This document shows, one piece after another, positions 7,098 to 15,626 of a stretch of 25,685 nt of DNA. Source of the DNA: CAZKRU01 sp964555235 (GTDB lineage Bacteria > Verrucomicrobiota > Verrucomicrobiia > Methylacidiphilales > CAMAQI01); NCBI GenBank assembly GCA_964555235.1, contig CAZKRU010000063.1, positions 1 through 25,685 of the forward strand, in the 5' to 3' direction. A program made the translations under genes and the position numbers. Below the pieces are notes generated by a model. That model ran no database searches, was not told the origin of the DNA, and worked only from the letters and a program-made list of their open reading frames with translations. Every line of letters begins with the position of its first letter. The stretch's first letter is position 1.

Positions 7098-8312
7098 TTA
7101 TTTATTATTGATGGCATCCACTCCGGGAAGCGTTCCATTTTCCAAAAATTCCAGCGAAGCCCCACCGCCGGTGGAAATAAACGAGACGCTCTCTGAATGA
7201 CCGCTGCGTTTGATCGCCTTCACTGAATCTCCACCACCGATAATGCTCATGCAATCGCGATTTGCTGCAATCGTCTCCGCTACGGCAAAAGTCCCTTTGG
7301 CACACTCTTTAATTTCAAAGACTCCCATCGGTCCATTCCAAAGAAGTGTTTTCGACGAGGCAATTTCAGCCTGATAAAGTTTGGTCGTCTCGGGTCCAAT
7401 ATCGACCCCTTCCCAACCGTCCGGAATTTCCTCTCCCGCCTTGGTATAACGCCCCGGAGAAACGGTCTTCGCCTTGAAATCAAGCGTCTCGACAATGTAG
7501 TTATCGACGGGCAGAAGGAACTTCACTCCCTTGGCTTTCGCTTTTTCAAGCGCCAGTTTCGCTGTCTCCACTTTATCCGGTTCGCAGAGCGATTTCCCGA
7601 TCTTGCGACCCTGCGCGAGCGCGAAGGTGTAGGCCATTCCGCCACCGATCAAAATCGTATCAGCTTTCTCGAGGAGTCGATCAATCACCTTGATCTTGTC
7701 GGAGACCTTCGCTCCACCGAGAATCACCACAAACGGACGCTTCGGCGCATTAAGCTCCTCGCCCAGGAACTTCAACTCCCGCTCCATGAGGAAGCCGATC
7801 GCATTGATTTTCACCAAATGCGCTACTCCCTCCGTCGAAGCATGCGCCCGATGCGCAGCTCCGAAAGCATCATTCACATAAATATCAGCCAACTTCGCCA
7901 GTTGCTTTGAAAGCTCCGGATCGTTCTTTTCATCTCCCGCGTGAAAGCGGGTGTTTTCCAAAACGAGCGTATCGCCCGGCTGCATTGCCTCAACGGTCTT
8001 TTCGACCTTCTCCCCGATACAATCATCCACAAAGGCCACCGCCCGACCCAAAAGCTCAGCCAATCGTACCGCCACCGGACGAAGGCTTTGCTTCGGATCG
8101 CGCTGACCCTTGGGACGTCCCAGATGGCTCATCAAAATCACCTTCGCTCCCTGCTCATGGAGAAAATCAAGAGTCTTGAGGGTCTCCTTGATCCGGGTTT
8201 CGTCGGTGATCACCATCTGCCCCTCTTTCTCATCGAGAGGAACATTGTAATCCACCCGCATCAAAACGCGTTGATTCCGGAGAGTGAGGTCGCGAAGCGT
8301 AACTTTGGCCAC
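7098..8312 (-). CDS. pgk: Phosphoglycerate kinase
   Basis: Transfers phosphate from 1,3-bisphosphoglycerate to ADP. The 404-residue protein shows the N-domain substrate motifs RVDYNVPLD, MSHLGRPKG and ENTRFHAGDE plus VNDAFGAAHRAHAS. The C-domain nucleotide-binding motifs include GGAKVSDKI, LIGGGMAYTF, WNGPMGVFE and the terminal IIGGGDS/STGGGASLEFL loops. I start at the GTG at 8312: it gives the family N-terminus (AKVTLRDL) and has AAGGAA just upstream. The longer frame to 8384 would overlap the end of the gap gene and is not needed. The gene lies between gap and tpiA on the same strand, as expected for a glycolysis operon. Confidence 0.97.
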   Translation of the reverse strand: MAKVTLRDLTLRNQRVLMRVDYNVPLDEKEGQMVITDETRIKETLKTLDFLHEQGAKVILMSHLGRPKGQRDPKQSLRPVAVRLAELLGRAVAFVDDCIGEKVEKTVEAMQPGDTLVLENTRFHAGDEKNDPELSKQLAKLADIYVNDAFGAAHRAHASTEGVAHLVKINAIGFLMERELKFLGEELNAPKRPFVVILGGAKVSDKIKVIDRLLEKADTILIGGGMAYTFALAQGRKIGKSLCEPDKVETAKLALEKAKAKGVKFLLPVDNYIVETLDFKAKTVSPGRYTKAGEEIPDGWEGVDIGPETTKLYQAEIASSKTLLWNGPMGVFEIKECAKGTFAVAETIAANRDCMSIIGGGDSVKAIKRSGHSESVSFISTGGGASLEFLENGTLPGVDAINNK

Positions 8313-8326
8313 TGGGTTCCTTGGGC

Positions 8327-9370
8327 TTAGAGAGTCTTGATGATGTGCTTCACAAGGTCGACACAACGGTTGGAATAACCCCACTCGTTATCGTACCAGC
8401 TCACGAGCTTAAAGAAACGGCTGTTGAGCTCGATTCCCGATCCCGCGTCAAAGATGCTCGAGTGCGTGTCATGAATGAAATCACTCGAAACGACTTCGTC
8501 CGAGGTGTAAGCGAGAAATCCCTTGAGGTACGTTTCACTTGCCTTTTTCATCGCCGCACTGATTTCTTGATAGCTCGTTTCCTTCACGGTCTTGACCGTG
8601 AGATCCACCACCGAGACCGTCGGGGTCGGAACGCGGAAGGACATTCCAGTGAGCTTTCCTTTGACTTCGGGACAAACCAACGCCACGGCTTTCGCCGCAC
8701 CGGTGGTCGAAGGAATGATATTGATCGCTGCAGAGCGTCCCCCTTTCCAATCTTTCTTCGAAGGACCATCGACCGTCTTCTGAGTCGCCGTGTAGCTGTG
8801 AACCGTGGTCATGAGCCCTTCGTCAATACCGAATCCTTCTTTCAAGAGAACGTGAACGAGCGGCGCGAGACAGTTGGTTGTGCAACTGGCGTTCGAGATG
8901 ATGTGATGCTTGGAGCCATCATATTTTTCATGATTCACTCCCATGACGACTGTGATGTCCTCGCCTTTGGCAGGAGCACTGATGATCACTTTCTTGGCAC
9001 CTGCCGTCAAATGACCCTTGGCTTTTTCGGCTTCCGTAAAGAGTCCGGTTGATTCGATGACGAGATCGACACCGAGCTTGCCCCAAGGAAGTTCCGCCGG
9101 AGTCTTCGCGCTGACCACGAGAATTTTACTGCCGTTCACCACCAAAACGTCGTCCTCGGCCTTGTCCGGGGAGGATTTTTCAGAAGTCACGGTGCCGTTA
9201 AATTTTCCCTGAGTGGAATCGTATTTCACCAAGTAAGCCAGATTGTCTGCAGGAACAATATCACCCACCGCAACCACTTCGATTGATTTCCCAAGTAATC
9301 CCTGCTCCGCAATCGCGCGAAAAACAAGCCGTCCGATGCGTCCAAACCCATTAATGGCTACTTTTGTCAT
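8327..9370 (-). CDS. gap: Glyceraldehyde-3-phosphate dehydrogenase, type I
   Basis: Oxidises and phosphorylates glyceraldehyde 3-phosphate with NAD(P)+. The 347-residue protein starts with the Rossmann motif KVAINGFGRIGRLVFRA. The catalytic cysteine is C163 in SNASCTTNCLAP. The histidine-containing motif is MTTVHSYTATQ, and the C-terminal end has SWYDNEWGYSNRCVDL. The start at 9370 is chosen for the strong upstream AAGGAAGGAA and the exact family N-terminus; the open frame continues to 9835 but that part is spurious and would cover the divergent cstA start. It is the first gene of the gap-pgk-tpiA-secG operon and is divergent from cstA, with about 130 bp for both promoters. Confidence 0.98.
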   Translation of the reverse strand: MTKVAINGFGRIGRLVFRAIAEQGLLGKSIEVVAVGDIVPADNLAYLVKYDSTQGKFNGTVTSEKSSPDKAEDDVLVVNGSKILVVSAKTPAELPWGKLGVDLVIESTGLFTEAEKAKGHLTAGAKKVIISAPAKGEDITVVMGVNHEKYDGSKHHIISNASCTTNCLAPLVHVLLKEGFGIDEGLMTTVHSYTATQKTVDGPSKKDWKGGRSAAINIIPSTTGAAKAVALVCPEVKGKLTGMSFRVPTPTVSVVDLTVKTVKETSYQEISAAMKKASETYLKGFLAYTSDEVVSSDFIHDTHSSIFDAGSGIELNSRFFKLVSWYDNEWGYSNRCVDLVKHIIKTL

Positions 9371-9502
9371 AATTCGATTCCTTCCTTTGATGGTTAAAAA
9401 ATACGGCGTGAGAGTAAAGGATCCGAGATTTGCGTCAACGGGAAAATTACAGCCCTCCCGATTCTTGCGTTTGTCAAAAATGCCGTTTAGCCTTCGGCCA
9501 TC

Positions 9503-11539
9503 ATGAGCCGCACACTCCTTCGTCTCCTCGGATGGGGAACCATTACGATTCTCGGATTCTTTGCGATCATGGTTCTTGCCCTGAATCGCGGCGAAGAGAT
9601 TCATGCGATCTGGATGGTGGTCGCTGGAGTCTGTACGCTGTCGATCAGCTATCGGTTTTATTCCAAATGGCTTTGCGCCAAAGTTCTCGCCATTGATGAT
9701 CTTCGCGCCCCTCCGTCGGTGACCCATCATGACGGAAAAGACTTCATCCCGACCCATCGATGGCTCGTTTTTGGACATCACTTTGCCGCAATTGCCGGAC
9801 CGGGGCCCCTCGTTGGTCCCGTTCTTGCCGCACAATTCGGATATCTCCCTGGCACAATCTGGCTCTTAATTGGAGCAACACTCGGGGGCGGCGTTCATGA
9901 TGCCATCGTCCTCTTTGCTTCAATTCGCCGAGGGGGACGCTCGCTGGGGCAGATGATTAAAGACGAGATCGGCCCGCGAACCGGACTTCTTTGTATCTTC
10001 GCCACACTCACCATTCTGATCATTCTCCTTGCCGTCCTCGCACTCGTGGTCGTTAAAGCGCTGGCTGAAAGTCCTTGGGGGCTCTTTACCATTTCCCTGA
10101 CAATTCCGATTGCGCTCGTGATGGGAGTTGCGATGAAAAATAAACCGAACAACATCGGCTCCATCTCCTGTGCGGGGGCCATTGGACTTCTTTTTGCAGT
10201 CGTTGCCGGTCACTTCCTCCCTCAATTTCCCCTCCTCCAAAGCCTTTTTACCCGAAACCAGATCTGGCTTGCTTGGGCTTTGATGGTTTATGGGTTTGCT
10301 GCCTCTAGCCTTCCGATGTGGTTACTCCTCACTCCTCGCGATTACCTCAGCACTTTTTTAAAACTCGGCACCTCCGCCCTTCTTCTCGTCGCCGTGGCTC
10401 TGCTCAATCCGGTCATGAAAATGCCGGCGATTACCTCCTTCGTTGATGGCACCGGGCCGGTGGTTGCCGGAAAGGTCTTTCCATTCGTCTGCATCACCAT
10501 TGCCTGCGGTGCGATCTCTGGATTCCATGCGCTCATTGCTTCGGGGACGACTCCGAAAATTCTCCCACGCGAGGGACTTGTACGAAGCGTCGGTTATGGC
10601 GCCATGGTCGTTGAAATGGTCGTCGCATTAATGGCAATGGTCGCCGCTTGCTCCATGGAACCAGGCGAATATTTTGCGATCAATATCAAGGGAGAACCGG
10701 CTGCCGTGATTCAAAAAATCAATGCCGCCGGATTTCCAGTCACCCTTGAAGCCATGCAATCGCTCGCGCACCAAGTCGGCGAAAGCAATCTGATGGGACG
10801 CACCGGAGGCGCTCCAACGTTTGCCGTCGGAATGGCACAAATTTTCTCACGCGCTTTCACAAGCGATACCGCCATGGCGCTCTGGTATCACTTTGCCGTG
10901 ATGTTCGAAGCGCTCTTCATTCTCACCACCATCGACGCCGGAACCCGGGTCGGGCGATTCCTGCTGCAGGATTTGCTGGGACACCTCTGGCATCCGCTCG
11001 GTGATACTCGCTCAACCAGTGCAAACACCTTCGCCAGTGTACTGCTGGTCGCCGCATGGGGCTTCTTTTTATATCAAGGCGTCATCGATCCTCTCGGAGG
11101 AATCAATAGCCTCTGGCCCATTTTTGGAATCGCCAACCAGCTCCTCGCCGTCATTGGCCTCTCCCTTGGAACGACTCTCCTGATTAAATCCGGAAAAGTC
11201 CGCTACCTTGCTGTCACCCTCGTCCCACTCCTTTTTCTCACCACCGTCACCTTTTGCGCCGGCCTCATTAAAATTTTCGACGCCGACCCTCGCCTCGGTT
11301 TCCTCAGCAAAGCGACCGAACTTCAGGCCAAACTGGAAACCGCCTCTGCACTCGAACAAACTTCGCTCCACCAACAAATCTTCAATTTTCAAATGAATGC
11401 GGTCGTCACCGGAGGATTCCTCCTCCTCGTCGTCCTCATCGTCGGAAGCTGCGCCCAAACCTGGATTCAAATCCTTCGCGGAAAGAAAGAATCCGTCCTT
11501 GTCGAAACGCCCTTCGTTGCGATGGGGGAGAATATATAA
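9503..11539 (+). CDS. cstA: Carbon starvation protein A (CstA family transporter)
   Basis: A 678-residue polytopic inner-membrane transporter. The CstA family takes up small carbon sources; members have been linked to pyruvate and peptides, and the substrate here is not decidable. Hallmark stretches are GPLVGPVLAAQFGYLPGTIW, then ATLGGGVHDAIVLFASIRRG, the central SGFHALIASGTTPK loop and the TTIDAGTRVGRF segment of the C-terminal CstA domain. Many hydrophobic helices of about 20 residues cover most of its length. The C-terminus adds a hydrophilic loop before a final membrane helix (VVTGGFLLLVVLIVGSCAQ). No clear Shine-Dalgarno precedes the ATG at 9503. It stands alone on the plus strand, divergent from gap and convergent with the small membrane gene at 11567. 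Confidence 0.95.
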   Translation: MSRTLLRLLGWGTITILGFFAIMVLALNRGEEIHAIWMVVAGVCTLSISYRFYSKWLCAKVLAIDDLRAPPSVTHHDGKDFIPTHRWLVFGHHFAAIAGPGPLVGPVLAAQFGYLPGTIWLLIGATLGGGVHDAIVLFASIRRGGRSLGQMIKDEIGPRTGLLCIFATLTILIILLAVLALVVVKALAESPWGLFTISLTIPIALVMGVAMKNKPNNIGSISCAGAIGLLFAVVAGHFLPQFPLLQSLFTRNQIWLAWALMVYGFAASSLPMWLLLTPRDYLSTFLKLGTSALLLVAVALLNPVMKMPAITSFVDGTGPVVAGKVFPFVCITIACGAISGFHALIASGTTPKILPREGLVRSVGYGAMVVEMVVALMAMVAACSMEPGEYFAINIKGEPAAVIQKINAAGFPVTLEAMQSLAHQVGESNLMGRTGGAPTFAVGMAQIFSRAFTSDTAMALWYHFAVMFEALFILTTIDAGTRVGRFLLQDLLGHLWHPLGDTRSTSANTFASVLLVAAWGFFLYQGVIDPLGGINSLWPIFGIANQLLAVIGLSLGTTLLIKSGKVRYLAVTLVPLLFLTTVTFCAGLIKIFDADPRLGFLSKATELQAKLETASALEQTSLHQQIFNFQMNAVVTGGFLLLVVLIVGSCAQTWIQILRGKKESVLVETPFVAMGENI

Positions 11540-11566
11540 TTTAGGCCAGCTAACAGCTCAAGGCGT

Positions 11567-11809
11567 TCACGCCCGAAAAAGCAACTCCAAGTTATAACAT
11601 AAGTAGGAAAAAACTACAGGTGCTGGGAGCAGTAAAAGATATCGAGCCCAACGCATTCCTTGTCGCAACACAAGCGCAGCCGCAATTACATAAATCACAA
11701 TAAAAACCAAGGCGCCCCATACAACAATCCCACGTTGATACTGAGTCTCCGAAAGCAGGGCCGCCATCACTGCAGATAAAATCGAAACAGAAGAAAGAAA
11801 AAACATCAT
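11567..11809 (-). CDS. Small membrane protein of unknown function
   Basis: An 80-residue, very hydrophobic protein with about three membrane segments (FFLSSVSILSAVMAALL, IVVWGALVFIVIYVIAAALV and YLLLLPAPVVFSYLCYNLELL). I do not recognise the family. An AGGTCAGGG stretch just upstream of the ATG is a plausible ribosome binding site. It lies 23 bp after the 49-residue gene at 11833-11982 on the same strand, so it may be the last gene of the small-gene run. Coding status is supported by frame length in an otherwise gene-dense strand and by continuous hydrophobicity. Confidence 0.6.
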   Translation of the reverse strand: MMFFLSSVSILSAVMAALLSETQYQRGIVVWGALVFIVIYVIAAALVLRQGMRWARYLLLLPAPVVFSYLCYNLELLFRA

Positions 11810-11832
11810 ACCCTGACCTTAACAAACCCATA

Positions 11833-11982
11833 TTACCGCTGTAAACTCATCTCTTTTTCCTCACGCACAAATTCCTTCACCACCTGTCGTTCTTTCTTCC
11901 AGAAAATGCGTCTCAGAAACGGCCTCAGGTGCTTCGCCCATTCGCCAGAGACCGTCAATTGACCTTTGCGCTTGTGTGACAT
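11833..11982 (-). CDS. Very small basic protein (49 residues), third gene of the small-gene cassette
   Basis: A short basic protein beginning MSHKRKGQLTVSGEWAKHLR and continuing with FLRRIFWKKERQ and EFVREEKEM. It is rich in Lys, Arg and Glu and probably helical. The ATG lies 5 bp after the TAA of the 71-residue gene upstream, which is typical of an operon. I remember similar W-KHLRP--RR-FWK-ER small proteins in other genomes, but no function is known to me. Its size makes it easy to miss. Role is unknown; it could act with the two genes before it. Confidence 0.6.
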   Translation of the reverse strand: MSHKRKGQLTVSGEWAKHLRPFLRRIFWKKERQVVKEFVREEKEMSLQR

Positions 11983-11987
11983 CACTT

Positions 11988-12203
11988 TTATGCCGCTTCA
12001 AGCACTAATTCGAGCTTTTCAGGCAATACGACATCCAAAAACAGCTTGGAATCATATAAATAATCTTCCCCGCTTTCGTCTACCACACGGATCATCCCTT
12101 CCTTAGAAGCAGCTGAATCCACTAAAACCTCATAGAATTTGCGTTTTTCCAAAGCCTCGGGATAACCGCCTTCATCGATACAGAGTACAAAATGTCGCTT
12201 CAT
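11988..12203 (-). CDS. Conserved small protein of unknown function (71 residues)
   Basis: A soluble, acidic 71-residue protein with the start MKRHFVLCIDEGGYPEALEK, a central MIRVVDESGEDYLYDSKLF and an acidic helical end (LPEKLELVLEAA). The VVDESGEDYLY core looks conserved and suggests a small beta-rich fold. I recall similar proteins being widespread in bacteria without a known function. It begins 4 bp after the stop of the 77-residue gene and ends 5 bp before the 49-residue gene, so all three are likely one operon. It could be one half of a toxin-antitoxin-like pair, but nothing in the sequence proves this. Confidence 0.72.
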   Translation of the reverse strand: MKRHFVLCIDEGGYPEALEKRKFYEVLVDSAASKEGMIRVVDESGEDYLYDSKLFLDVVLPEKLELVLEAA

Positions 12204-12207
12204 AAAT

Positions 12208-12441
12208 TTAATCCAAAAATCTTTTGATTTTTAATTTTCTTTGACCAACTCCATGAGCTTCATACCAATGTAACTCGACCCAGCGCGTATTGCCAGAAGG
12301 AAGTTTCACCTTAGCCTCTCCCTTGAGTTTTCTCCAGTAGGCATCGCCAAACGACTTTTTGAGATTTTGCAGTTCCCTAATCCCATGACCGAGCGCAATC
12401 GTTTCAATATTTTGGATCTCTCCAAGTACTTCAAACTCCAT
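12208..12441 (-). CDS. Conserved small protein of unknown function (77 residues), first gene of the small-gene cassette
   Basis: A soluble 77-residue protein: MEFEVLGEIQNIETIALGHG, then IRELQNLKKSFGDAYWRKLKG, a short strand pair (EAKVKLPSGNTRWVELHWYE) and a basic end (GQRKLKIKRF). The WRKLKG and VELHWYEAHG segments look like conserved family features. I recall related proteins that often sit next to a homologue of the 71-residue neighbour. The compact alpha/beta pattern with basic patches would fit nucleic acid binding or a small toxin, but this is a guess. It is the first of three genes separated by 4 and 5 bp and follows the secretin-associated membrane gene by 59 bp. Confidence 0.72.
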   Translation of the reverse strand: MEFEVLGEIQNIETIALGHGIRELQNLKKSFGDAYWRKLKGEAKVKLPSGNTRWVELHWYEAHGVGQRKLKIKRFLD

Positions 12442-12500
12442 TCGAAAATCATGCAGATCTAAATCATTCTTTCAATAGCCTAACCGTTAATTCAGCCTCC

Positions 12501-12881
12501 TCACCTCTCGCTCTCCTGAACCACCTGCCAAAAAACCAAAAGCAAAAACATCAAAAGCAGAATAGTTCCCAACAGAGAGTAGGAATCATAAAACTTCCTC
12601 CGATCGATTCCGAGATAGCCATAACGACAGCGGACGAGGACAGCGCCACAGGCGAGCTTCCAAGCCCAAAGCCAGTAAGGGACATGAGAGAAAAATTGCG
12701 CTTCGTAATAGTCGGAAATCCCGAAAAGGATAAAGGTTAAAATTACGACACAAATCCATCCACGACCCGCCGGTTTGAATGAATGAAGACGAAACAAAAA
12801 ATAACTGCCGATGGAGATCCAGGTCAGACACTCGAGATAGTTAAACGTTGAATAGCACCATTCAGCATTTTGGGAATTCAT
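12501..12881 (-). CDS. Four-helix membrane protein of unknown function
   Basis: A 126-residue protein with about four membrane segments: YLECLTWISIGSYFLFRL, WICVVILTFILFGISDYYEA, a weaker VPYWLWAWKLACGAVLV, and YSLLGTILLLMFLLLVFWQV. The FNYLECLTW and FGISDYYEAQF segments look conserved. A GTG just upstream (12884) is an alternative start. It follows the secretin gene by about 19 bp on the same strand, so the two are probably co-transcribed. Whether it assists the secretin in the inner membrane is unknown; known secretin partners such as GspC or pilotins do not look like it. Confidence 0.72.
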   Translation of the reverse strand: MNSQNAEWCYSTFNYLECLTWISIGSYFLFRLHSFKPAGRGWICVVILTFILFGISDYYEAQFFSHVPYWLWAWKLACGAVLVRCRYGYLGIDRRKFYDSYSLLGTILLLMFLLLVFWQVVQESER

Positions 12882-12900
12882 CACTTTCTATAAGTTGGAG

Positions 12901-14739
12901 CTACGGCTTCTCCACTTCATCTCGAAGCTCCACCTTGGGAGGATTGCTGGTTGTAGGCATCGGGATTTTATATTCCATCAACTTTCTCCCCTCGTCCAAG
13001 GTCTTGCCCCGCTTCGCCTCACCCTCTTGGTAGGCTTTTAACATCTCTTCGGAATCAATCACGGTCGGTTGCAAAAGAATGACTAATTCAGAACGAGTCG
13101 TTGTATCGGTCTTTCCTTTGAACAAATAGCCAAGAACCGGAATATCCATGAGAATCGGTATTCCTGTTTCGTTTTTCTGATGACTCTCTGTAATTAATCC
13201 CCCCAAAAGCACCGCCGAACGGTCCGGAACGGTAACCGTGGTAGTTAGCTCTTGAGTGCTCACATTCGGAATGGCATTTCCTGAAATCGTGGTCGTCCCT
13301 TGGAGACTCTGATTCTTTTGAATAATTTGCAGCGTCACCTCACGTTCCGGACTAATCACCGGAATGACCTCCAACGAAAGCTCGACCTTCTTATATTCCA
13401 CACTGGAGGAGACCGCCACATTGCTATTCGTCGTCGCCGTCGGCGAGACGGAACTCAAGGTAGAAGCCGGAACGGGAACTTCCTGTCCCGAAGAAATTTT
13501 TGCCTTCTTATTATTCGCAGTAAAAATCATCGGTCGCGACAGAATTTTAAATCGACTGGTCGACTCCAACGCCTTCACAAAAACATCGAGCGCCGTCCCC
13601 GCCGCTCCGTAAGCGGTGTAACCCGTAATCACCGGAAACGCTGCAGTCGTGGTTAGCGTGGTTGCTGAAAGCATGACATCCGTCGCTGCACTTCGCGTTC
13701 GGAGCGAGCTCCCGTAGGAGGCATCTCCTGACTTCGTCAGTTTATGCAGAATATCAATCGAAAGCTCCGAAGCATCCGTCACATTCAACTGACCAATGAC
13801 CGTGGCCAAGTAGACTTGCATCGTACGACGATCCAACCGCTCCAGGATTTTTTTAATCCGGGCTAAAGGCTCGGGTTGACCGTAGACAAAAATTGTCTGA
13901 GTCCTCTTATCCGCCACAATTCGGGTCTTATTCACGATCGCAACCAGTGGCTTGTTATCCTCCGAAGGAGCGCTTAAACTTGCCCCTCCTGTTGCTGAAG
14001 TCGAGGTCGTTGCTGTCTGTGAAGCCGCACTGCTCGCCGCGGAGGCTGCCGCCGCAGCGGGATCCCCCTCTTTCGGTTCCTTGAGCAGACTGACGAGGGA
14101 ATCGAAAACATTCGCGACCGTCGCGTATTTCAAACGAAACTCCATCTCCTCACCCCACTTCTCCGGAGGCAGATCAATCGCCTGACGCAGCTTCAACAAT
14201 TCCCGGATCACCGGAACGTTCTCCGTAATAATCAGCGCACTGGCATTCGGAGCCGCGACGATCGCCCCATACGGATGTACTTGGACGTGTTGTTGGAAAA
14301 TCGGAAGCGCTTCGGGGATGGGAAGAAACCGAAAGGGCATGAAAAAACTGACAACTTGCTCTCCCTCGGGAAGGTCTTTTGCATTGGCATAAAAAGGAAC
14401 CCCTTCTGCCCGGAGCGGCTTGGTCGCAATGCTGACGACCTTCGATTTGTTCTCATCCAATGCAATGATCCCGATGTTGTTCAGGAGGAAGACCGACTCA
14501 ATCATCTTGATGGCGTCCGCTTTCGGAATCGGTTTGGAGACCATCACGGTCAATGGCTGATTGGGGAGTGTCGCATCACGGATCAGCTGTTTCCCGGTCA
14601 AACGCTCGTATTCATTGAGCAACTCATCCGGGAGGATTTTGGGAAATTTCAGAGAAACCATCTCGGTGTTTTGAGCCATCACCCCGCCCCCCATTCCAAA
14701 GAGCATCAAAACCAAAATGAACCATCGCCAGTAAACCAT
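12901..14739 (-). CDS. GspD/PulD-like secretin (outer-membrane pore)
   Basis: A 612-residue secretin, the outer-membrane ring of type II secretion or type IV pilus-like machines. Residues 1-22 form a signal peptide ending MAQ. The periplasmic part has an N0-like domain (about 28-100), an N1-like domain (about 125-200) and an N2-like domain (about 205-315). The N2-like domain carries a 40-residue Ala/Ser/Thr-rich insert between strands. The secretin core (about 320-565) has SGQEVPVPASTL, VELSLEVIPVISPE and the C-terminal signature VPDRSAVLLGGLITES, then IPILMDIPVLGYLF and ELVILLQPTVI. A charged 45-residue tail follows. No ATPase, platform or pseudopilin gene is in this window, so partners must be elsewhere. 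The start has GGGAG upstream. Confidence 0.92.
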   Translation of the reverse strand: MVYWRWFILVLMLFGMGGGVMAQNTEMVSLKFPKILPDELLNEYERLTGKQLIRDATLPNQPLTVMVSKPIPKADAIKMIESVFLLNNIGIIALDENKSKVVSIATKPLRAEGVPFYANAKDLPEGEQVVSFFMPFRFLPIPEALPIFQQHVQVHPYGAIVAAPNASALIITENVPVIRELLKLRQAIDLPPEKWGEEMEFRLKYATVANVFDSLVSLLKEPKEGDPAAAAASAASSAASQTATTSTSATGGASLSAPSEDNKPLVAIVNKTRIVADKRTQTIFVYGQPEPLARIKKILERLDRRTMQVYLATVIGQLNVTDASELSIDILHKLTKSGDASYGSSLRTRSAATDVMLSATTLTTTAAFPVITGYTAYGAAGTALDVFVKALESTSRFKILSRPMIFTANNKKAKISSGQEVPVPASTLSSVSPTATTNSNVAVSSSVEYKKVELSLEVIPVISPEREVTLQIIQKNQSLQGTTTISGNAIPNVSTQELTTTVTVPDRSAVLLGGLITESHQKNETGIPILMDIPVLGYLFKGKTDTTTRSELVILLQPTVIDSEEMLKAYQEGEAKRGKTLDEGRKLMEYKIPMPTTSNPPKVELRDEVEKP

Positions 14740-14851
14740 CGAAAGAGTCTCCCAAAACTCCTCTCAAAGGAAAAGCAAAATCCACAAAAGATCTCCTTGC
14801 CAAGCTCCGAGGATCTGGCATCTTCACCGCTCCCTTTGATTGGAGAAACTT

Positions 14852-15097
14852 ATGAGACAAACCTTTGTTCAAGATGCATTAAAACAGGTCGGAAGCCCCG
14901 AAATTCTGGTGAATATCGTTTCGAAACGGGTTCGCCAGCTCGGTCAAGGCTATCGCCCTTTGGTGGAAGTGAATACCAAGTGGAATTTCATGGATGTGGC
15001 ATTGCGTGAGATCTCCGAAGGGAAATTGACCTACGAATTTCTTCCTGCGGATACTGAAGAGGCTCCCGCTCGCAAGCCCCGCCGTCGTCGCAGCTAA
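14852..15097 (+). CDS. rpoZ: DNA-directed RNA polymerase omega subunit
   Basis: Omega is the small RNA polymerase subunit that supports assembly of beta-prime. The 81-residue protein has the family pattern: ILVNIVSKRVRQLGQGYRPL (the VxxRAxQL-like helix), then MDVALREISEGKLTYEF. The C-terminal tail is basic (ARKPRRRRS). The start is the ATG at 14852, with GGAGA about 5 bp upstream. An in-frame TTG at 14840 is less likely. smpB follows 38 bp downstream on the same strand. It is divergent from the secretin gene. Confidence 0.88.
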   Translation: MRQTFVQDALKQVGSPEILVNIVSKRVRQLGQGYRPLVEVNTKWNFMDVALREISEGKLTYEFLPADTEEAPARKPRRRRS

Positions 15098-15135
15098 CGC
15101 TCGACGCCTTTCCTCGCCACCTTGGAAGACCCCTG

Positions 15136-15591
15136 ATGGGCGACGAAATTGCCATTAATCGCAAGGCTCCCCGGGATTACGAAATCCTCGAGACTTACGA
15201 AGCCGGAATTGTTCTCAAGGGGAGCGAAGTCAAATCGATCCGCGCCGGTCGGGCCCAGATGAATGACGCCTTTGCCCGAATTGAAAACGAAGAGATGTGG
15301 CTTTATCAGCTCGATATCCCTCCCTACGAGCACGCCAATCGCTTTAATCACGAATCAAAAGCCGTTCGCCGCCTCCTACTTCACAAAAACGAGATTCGAA
15401 AAATTTTCGCCCTCGCCTCGTTAAAAGGACGCACCATCGTCGCCCTCAAGATGTATTGGAAAACCCACCACGTCAAAGTCCTCATCGGGATCGGCGTCGG
15501 GAAAAATCAGCGGGACAAACGCGAAGACCTCAAAAAAGCCGACGTCAAACGCGAAATCGATAAGATCCTCAAAAGCCGCAACAAACGGTGA
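15136..15591 (+). CDS. smpB: SsrA-binding protein SmpB
   Basis: SmpB binds tmRNA and helps it rescue stalled ribosomes. The 151-residue protein starts with the typical AINRKAPRDYEILETYEAGI, then VLKGSEVKSIRAGRAQM, and has the conserved YEHANRFNHE and RKLLLHK-like segment (VRRLLLHKNEI). The C-terminal tail that contacts the decoding site is GKNQRDKREDLKKADVKREI. Length is normal. GGAAG upstream of the ATG gives a ribosome binding site. It follows rpoZ and precedes a composite repeat (15627-15794). I saw no tmRNA gene in this window. Confidence 0.97.
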   Translation: MGDEIAINRKAPRDYEILETYEAGIVLKGSEVKSIRAGRAQMNDAFARIENEEMWLYQLDIPPYEHANRFNHESKAVRRLLLHKNEIRKIFALASLKGRTIVALKMYWKTHHVKVLIGIGVGKNQRDKREDLKKADVKREIDKILKSRNKR

Positions 15592-15626
15592 TTTCCGAAC
15601 AGGGGAACGCAAATCCACCACCCGTC

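Noticed and set aside
9371..9835. N-terminal extension of the gap frame
   Set aside because: It overlaps the divergent cstA gene. The ribosome binding site and conserved start are at 9370.
11540..11566. Terminator hairpin between cstA and the convergent small membrane gene
   Set aside because: Only a very short GGCG/CGCC stem is present, without a U-tract; too weak to call.
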